Shown here in pieces: positions 59,001 through 64,000 of a stretch of 64,000 nucleotides of DNA. The notes under the pieces were generated by a model. The model was given only the letters and a program-made list of their open reading frames with translations. It was not told the DNA's origin and did not search any database. Positions within the stretch are counted from its first letter, which is position 1, and each line of letters begins with the position of its first letter. The DNA lies in the NCBI GenBank assembly GCA_016858145.1, contig JAEHOE010000008.1:1116001-1180000 (forward strand), written 5' to 3'. This DNA comes from Edaphochlamys debaryana (lineage: Eukaryota > Chlorophyta > Chlorophyceae > Chlamydomonadales). Both the position numbers and the translations under genes were made by a program.

Positions 59001-61170
59001 GCAGGGGGTGGGCGGGTCGTGGCAGCGAGAGTGGGTGGGTGGGTGGGTGCAGTGGGCGGGCCGCTGGGAACGCAGCGGGAGCACGTCCTCATGCGCACGC
59101 GTCTGAATGTGAGCCCGTGCCTGCTGCGCCGAGCTGCTGGCAGCACCCCGATTGGACCCACACACACACGCTGCTGGCAGCACCCCGACTGGCCCCCCAC
59201 ACACACGTGTCTCCACCCCGCAGAGTACAACTGGGCTGTGTTCACGGACTCTGCGTGCGGCAACGTTGGGTGCGTACACCGGGGAGGGGAGGGCAGGGGG
59301 GTGGGGGCGGCCCGTCGCTACAGGTGCTGCCTCGCGCTGCCCTTGGGATTGGGCGAGTGGACCGAAGCGGCCCTGGGGGCTCTGCTGGTGGTGTCTCACT
59401 GCAAGGCCCTGAACGCAGCTGCTCTTCCCCGCCTGTCACTGCGCCCTGATTGTCCCCGCCTGTCACTGCTCCTGCCGATGCAGGTATGCCACGGATCTGG
59501 ACAGCCCCGATGACGTACGTGGGGGGCCGGGCTGCTGGGGAGGGCGGGGCGGATAGGGGGAGGGAGGGGACGCAGGGAAGAGTGCGGAAGACGGTCTAGC
59601 AGGCGGGAAGCTAGCCTAGCCCTGAACCCGAGTGAGCCCCCTTCCCCAAGACCGCTGTGTATCCCGCTCTGCGCGTCAGCTGGCTGCGGGGTCACTCGGC
59701 ACCGGGTACCCACGCCCACCTCACCCACACCCGATTCCCCGCCACGGCACCACTACCCCTACCCCTCAGGCCGCGGACTCCACGGCTTTGGCCAAGTGCA
59801 ACGCCGCCGCCGCCAAGGCGGGGCGCGGCAGCGACGACTGCTCCCTGGTGGACAGCGGCCTGGCCAAGTGCACCGACGAGGCGGCGTACTCGGACCTGGC
59901 CTGGGAGGCCTTCCTATACTCCAAGCAGGGGTAGGCGCGGTTGGCGGTGGCAGGGGCCAACACGCTCCGCCCTGGGATCTGCTTTGCATGCGGTCATGAC
60001 GGGCATTTGTCACCTTGAAAGACCTACACGGGCGGGTTCCCCTAGTTAAAGACGCCGCCGCGCTGCGTGTGTGTGTGTATTTGCAGGAGTGCAGGCGCCG
60101 TTTGGATGGACAAGACCTGCACAGTCTACACAATTGTGAGTGCGCCGTACGGGTGGCACCAGGGGTGCCGTGCTGTTCCTGGCCGTACGTCGTCCACACC
60201 GCTTTCTCCTCGCTTCCCCTCGGCGCCTCGGGGCCCGCGGGGTGGCCTCGCCATGATGCATGCCGAGTGACCCACGCATCTCCCCCCTCACACGCGTTCT
60301 CGCCCTCACCCTTCCACCCACGCCCACAGGGAACGAACATTGTCGTGGATGATGTGGGTGCGGAGCGCCTGGATTGGGGGAGGCAGGGACACTGGAGTGC
60401 AGAGCCCTGTCACGGCACCGGCCTGTGGCCGCCTCGGCCGCTGCTGTCTGGCAATCGCTAGGTCTCTATGCCCTGGCCCAGCACCACGGCCGACGGACCT
60501 CGTCTCGGACCTTTTGACCCATCCCCCGTCCACACAGCCCTGGTTCCACTCCCCCTCCAAGCCCATTCCATTCTCCCGCATGCCCCTCCTCGCAGCTCTA
60601 CGCCTCTCCCGCCTACCTGGCTGACTGCAACAAGGCAAGTGTGCGCCTTGCTCGGGTCCCTGCTTGTAAAAATCAGTGAAACGGCCTGGCTAGCAATGCC
60701 GGGGCAGGGGCAGGGGCGCACCCGGGGAACTGGGGCGCACCCTCGTTGGCCCCGCTCCTCTCCATTCACTGCCTGCACTCGCTTCCCACACCTGCCCCGC
60801 CCAAACCCCTTCCTCCCTCTTCCACCCCGGCCCCCCGCAGAAGGCCATGGCGCTAGGCATGTCGGACAACTCGTGCGGCCTTGTGGCGGCGCTGGCGGTT
60901 GGGGAGGCCGTGTACGCGGTGAGGCCGGCCGGCGTGCTAGGCAGGGGGGCACGGAGGCAGTGGCCGGGTGCCGTTGCGCCGCGTTCCGTCGAGGCATCCG
61001 AAGGCATCGAGGGGGTACTGCCGGTATCTGGCGCGCTGCCGGGACAGGGCATGTGCTGTCCTTGCACCGGTCAAGCGTCAGCTGCATGCTGTGCCGCCCT
61101 GAATGCGCCCGGCCGCACCACCCCTCCCACCCTGGCGCAGACCTATTCGCCACCGTCGGGGCCGGCATGA
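53047..61170 (+). CDS. Secreted papain-family cysteine protease with hydroxyproline-rich linkers and four C-terminal Cys-rich repeats
   Basis: Exons: 53047..53148, 53396..53656, 53916..53987, 54297..54377, 54510..54992, 55282..55414, 55632..55697, 55874..55934, 56186..56291, 56585..56698, 56949..57077, 57189..57693, 57990..58114, 58493..58620, 58917..58978, 59224..59269, 59484..59514, 59770..59930, 60087..60135, 60330..60353, 60596..60634, 60841..60918, 61141..61170 (961 residues). Order: signal peptide (PALFALLLVYLFGNACS, ~16-32); I29 inhibitor prodomain (~122-180, FAKWVRDHNRPYA); SPPPAK/PPPKSP extensin-like linker (~201-271); C1 peptidase with QGS-CGSCWAF (Gln331, Cys337), HIVTIVGYG (His494) and VRNSWG (Asn518), the full catalytic set with papain-like Gln-Cys spacing; second SPSPKP linker (~567-628); then four degenerate repeats (~640-961). 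The repeats share WAVA...C and ADCN...C patterns reminiscent of DUF4189. Likely a cell-wall or periplasmic protease with pro-form control. The intron at 60635 has a GC donor. Confidence 0.9.
58645..58785 (+). repeat. 7 bp minisatellite (GCAGCAC family) in a protease intron
   Basis: Roughly twenty tandem copies of a 7-mer, first GCAGCAC and later GCAGCAT and GCGGCAT variants, filling the start of the intron 58621-58916. The unit length is not a multiple of three, and the tract has no spacers, so it is neither coding nor CRISPR. Confidence 0.9.
60635..60840 (+). other. GC-AG intron of the cysteine protease gene
   Basis: Donor AACAAG|GCAAGT is the textbook GC-donor consensus; acceptor CCCCCGCAG|AAG. 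Both sides are phase 0 and give LADCNK-KAMALG, matching the ADCN motif of the other C-terminal repeats. Confidence 0.85.
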
Positions 61171-61662
61171 GGCGCCAGCCAAACGGAGGTGGCTCATCCC
61201 CTTACCGTGGATAGGACTCATGGGAGCGAGGCGACCGCCAGTGAACATGTGCAATGCTGGCATACATGGGATGCCTTATGGGGAGGAGCAATAGCTTAGG
61301 ACCTTTGTGATTACCGTAGGTAGGCTGCAGGCAGTGAAGCAAAGCAGGGGTGGGAGTAGCTTAGTATGTTGATGGCAGCACGCACGCACAGGCATGGTGG
61401 AAGGCATTGCACGCATTCACGTTCTGCACAGGCACGGTGCAGGCACAGAAGCCCCCATGTGCTGTACGGCGCGATGCGCACGGGCACTGGGTCGTACATG
61501 TCAAGGCATGGCTGGCAACCATAGCGCAGGTGACGCACGCATCTCAGCATGCTTGGTACCTAGTGTAGTACCTCTGTTTGCACTCTTAAGTAATAACCCT
61601 GTAGATGAGCTTGAGGAAAGGGCGGAAGAGGACTGACTCCTGATGTACCGTACCTTGCCGCT

Positions 61663-61693
61663 AAATAATTATTTGGACGAAAGTGCACTTTCG
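61663..61693. repeat. Two adjacent perfect palindromes (12 bp and 16 bp)
   Basis: AAATAATTATTT at 61663-61674 and CGAAAGTGCACTTTCG at 61678-61693 are each exactly self-complementary and only three bases apart. Confidence 0.85.
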
Positions 61694-61736
61694 CGCACCT
61701 AGGGGGGGGTGCGCGGCGGTGTGCCAAAACTCCTCC

Positions 61737-61770
61737 GGGGGCTGCGCGGAAGTGTCGGAAACTCGTCCCG
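61737..61770 (+). repeat. GTGCGCG-type unit, copy A
   Basis: GGGGCTGCGCGGAAGTGTCG followed by GAAACTCGTCCCG; recurs with small changes at 62097-62127. Confidence 0.55.
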
Positions 61771-62096
61771 GTTCGTGCCTTGCCCCATTCGTGCGGCAGC
61801 CCCCTTTTGCGCCTCCCCTTTCGGAGCACGTCGAGTGCCACCCGTTAGGTACGTGGGCAGAGCATGGCGGTCGGAGTGCACAGAGCTTAACTGGGGCGGC
61901 TTAGTGAGGCAAGGTGGCCGAAAGGGGCTACCAGCACATTCTTGACCAGACTTTTGCTCCCTGGGCCTCCTTGCTTGCCCTGTCCTGCCTTCTCTGCCCT
62001 CCCTTCCTTGAGTTGCACGCTGACTCCCCCATAGCATGCGCGGCAAGCCCCAAAACCCCTGGAGAGGCTGCGCGAAAGAGTATTAATTAGCCAGAG

Positions 62097-62127
62097 GGGT
62101 GCGCGAGAGTGTCCGGAAATGTCCCGT
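62097..62127 (+). repeat. GTGCGCG-type unit, copy B
   Basis: GGGGTGCGCGAGAGTGTCCG followed by GAAATGTCCCG. Partial units lie on both sides (62064-62081 and 62132-62143). Confidence 0.55.
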
Positions 62128-62753
62128 CGCCGGGGGTGCGCGGTGATTACCAACATGTACGGTACGCCAGGTTCCGTACCGGTATCCCATCAGCGCCAGG
62201 ACGTGTTCCCTCCCGGGCCTCCCCTCACGGCAATTCGGCCTTGCTGGCCTTGCTTTTCGCGTACCCTCGTCGCCCGTTTCTCCTTCCCTCACGGCAACTC
62301 GGGACCGAGCTACGATGCAAGGCTTTGCTTTGCGTTGACTTCGCAGCGGGGCGTCCGCTGCCTGAAGGCGTCCTGGAGGGGCCGGGTTTCAAGGACAGCG
62401 GGCAGGAGGAGCAATAGGAGGCCTTGGTCGACTCTGCTAGGCAGCACGGAAGAGTCCACTCTCAGCTGCGCCGGCGGACTGAGGCCACAGGCGCGGGCAC
62501 CGTTCGCCGAGGCCAACCGCGCTTTCCTGCGGCGATCGTATGAACGCTGCTTGACCTACCGGTACTGCTGGGATGGAAGCGCTGAGGGCTCTCAAGTTTC
62601 TCAACCGATCCGGGAATTGGACAGGATTGGACGGGGCGGTCGGGTCGTGTCGGGTCGAAGCGCGTCGTGCACAACATGTGTAGAACAATATTGTCAACCG
62701 CAACCCAGCATACTACGCTGCTGCCTAGACGTCTGCCCACCAGGGCTCGCGGC

Positions 62754-62760
62754 TATATAT
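62754..62760 (+). promoter_or_regulatory. TATA box of the patatin-like gene
   Basis: TATATAT in the context GGCTATATATGCC, 93 bases before the start codon at 62853. Transcription would be expected to begin about 30 bases downstream, leaving a short 5' leader. Confidence 0.6.
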
Positions 62761-62852
62761 GCCTGCGCTCCGCTGCAAGCCGCGGTTCTCTCTTGGAAGC
62801 TTCAGATGATAGGGCTTGTCAATTGAAGCTCTAAGCGTTCACAGTATACAAG

Positions 62853-63960
62853 ATGACCCTTAACATTAAGTCGCTAGCGCTTCGGGCGCGGCGCCTGTCC
62901 GCGACGCGGGCGACAGCGGCCCATGCGCAGACGCAAGCCAATGGGCATCCCGTCCAACAACTCATAACCGAGCGCATCCTCTCCGGCAGTAAACCTGGAG
63001 CTCGCAGCTCCTCGGACACGTCGCGGCTGGCCCTGGTCGTGGAGGGCGGAGGCATGCGCGGCTGCATCTCCTGCGCGTGAGTCCACCTCCTCCCCTCCTC
63101 CCCCCGACCACCTTCCCCCTCACCCCCCTCAGCCCTCCCTCCCTCCCTCACCCCCACCCCCTTTCTCCCCCCCTTATTACCCCTCCCCCCCTTCTCCCCC
63201 CGCCCCAACTAGCATGGTCATGACCCTGCACGAGCTGGGCCTGCTGCCCGCCTTCGACGTGGCCTACGGCTCCTCCGCGGGTGCCATCAACGCCGCCTAC
63301 TGCCTCACGGGGCAGCGGGGGGCCATACGCATATACTACGACCACCTCACACAGGGGGCGGCCTTCCTGGACCTGAGGTGGGGGGTTGGGGCGGGTGGAA
63401 GGGGCCAGGGGGCAGGCGGGGGAGGGCCCTTCCTGGGCTGGGATGTGCGTACCGGTACGGGCTGTGGAGCGGCGGGTTGTTCAGTGCTGACGCCCGGCTC
63501 GCACCGGACTGCTGACTCCAACTGCTGCTGCTACACGCCCCCCGCCACCGCCGCAGGGGTGGAAGGGGGGCAGGGAGGGGGGTCAGGCGGGGGGCGGCCG
63601 TCCTGGGCAGGGGGCTGTGGTTGCGGCCTAGGGAGTGGCTGTGGATGTGTTCAGACGTCCGGGTCGCACCGGGCTTTCCAGTCGATTATCTAGCTGCTTC
63701 GCGCATCGGCCCATCGGTGATGCTGGTGTTCGACGCCTTACTGGACCGAACAGGGCCGTACAGGGCCGCATTGGGAGGCGGACTGACTCCAAAGGGGATG
63801 CTCCGCGCCCCCCTCCTTCTTACCCGCCCCCCTTTCCAGGGCCCTGCTCCCCGGCGCCTCCCGGCCCGTCATGGACATTGACTACCTGGTGGATGACGTA
63901 ATGGCGCGGAGGGAGCCGCTGGACTGGGGGGGGGTGCTGGCCTCGCCCATACCGCTGAGG
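62853..63960 (+). CDS. Patatin-like phospholipase (5' part, 3' end outside window)
   Basis: Exons seen: 62853..63076, 63213..63377, 63840..63960, with phases 2, 2 and 0; the gene continues beyond the window. Patatin-family enzymes are Ser-Asp lipid acyl hydrolases. The protein shows the oxyanion-hole motif GGGMRG (in LALVVEGGGMRGCIS) at ~residues 65-70 and the nucleophile elbow GSSAG (in VAYGSSAGAINAAYCLTG, G-x-S-x-G) at ~94-98, the usual order and spacing. The catalytic Asp (DG/A) lies in the missing 3' part. The first ~45 residues are Arg/Ala/Thr-rich (SLALRARRLSATRATAAHAQ), like an organelle-targeting peptide. Sequence around the motifs is closer to bacterial YjjU-type patatins than to potato patatin in my reading. 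ATG 62853 is preceded by a TATA box at 62754. The last donor (AGG|GTGGGG at 63961) is inferred. Confidence 0.88.
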
Positions 63961-64000
63961 GTGGGGAGGGCAGCCAGTGGGGTCGAGGGGTGTGGGGGCG

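Larger units (their letters stand above)
61171..62852. other. Intergenic region with palindromes, a recurring GTGCGCG unit and the patatin promoter
   Basis: It holds the 3' UTR of the protease gene (no TGTAA found) and the promoter of the patatin-like gene. Between them lie two blocks (61661-61770, 62064-62143), each made of an AT-rich palindromic bit and GTGCGCG-containing units. No further gene supported. Confidence 0.55.

Overview
This is a 64 kb stretch of nuclear DNA from a green alga, most probably a Chlamydomonas-like volvocine species. The evidence is very high GC in coding DNA, genes broken by many introns (4 to 22 each), GTGAGT/GTGCGT donor sites, proteins padded with Ala, Gly and Pro runs, extensin-like Ser-Pro repeats, and TGTAA poly(A) signals after some stop codons. 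I see no bacterial operon, rRNA, tRNA or CRISPR array. Species assignment is inference.

I could build eleven protein-coding genes, nine with both ends inside the window, by following reading frame and intron phase across GT-AG (and a few GC-AG) junctions. From left to right: the 3' part of cytosolic tryptophanyl-tRNA synthetase (+, 1-2572); a very large membrane-anchored coiled-coil protein (-, 3469-11199) whose present sequence carries an in-frame TGA; an F-box/leucine-rich-repeat-like protein (-, 12729-19162); a Golgi-type membrane protein joining a GT32 (OCH1-like) glycosyltransferase to an FkbM methyltransferase (-, 20982-24616); an endonuclease/exonuclease/phosphatase-fold hydrolase (-, 27545-29211); a plastid-type FMN-binding split-barrel (PNPOx/HugZ-like) protein (+, 29946-31893); a chloroplast BASS/SBF-type sodium-coupled transporter (-, 35480-39616); the nucleoporin Nup133 (-, 40211-46892); a 1,496-residue unidentified protein with propeller-like strands (+, 47448-52398), head to head with Nup133; a secreted papain-family cysteine protease with two hydroxyproline-rich linkers and four C-terminal Cys-rich repeats (+, 53047-61170); and the 5' part of a patatin-like lipase (+, 62853 onward).

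The genes do not form one pathway. The best candidates for new biology are the protease architecture, the glycosyltransferase-methyltransferase fusion, and the coiled-coil gene, in which all 13 introns are phase 0 and a TGA interrupts an otherwise open frame. Up to five introns in different genes seem to use GC instead of GT at the donor site.

The intergenic DNA holds dispersed repeats: a ~116 bp element present in inverted orientation on both sides of the F-box gene, a C-rich repeat pair near 25.5/26.05 kb, perfect palindromes with a recurring GTGCGCG unit upstream of the patatin gene, and a 7 bp minisatellite inside a protease intron. The 31.9-35.5 kb stretch between two convergent genes has no gene I can support.
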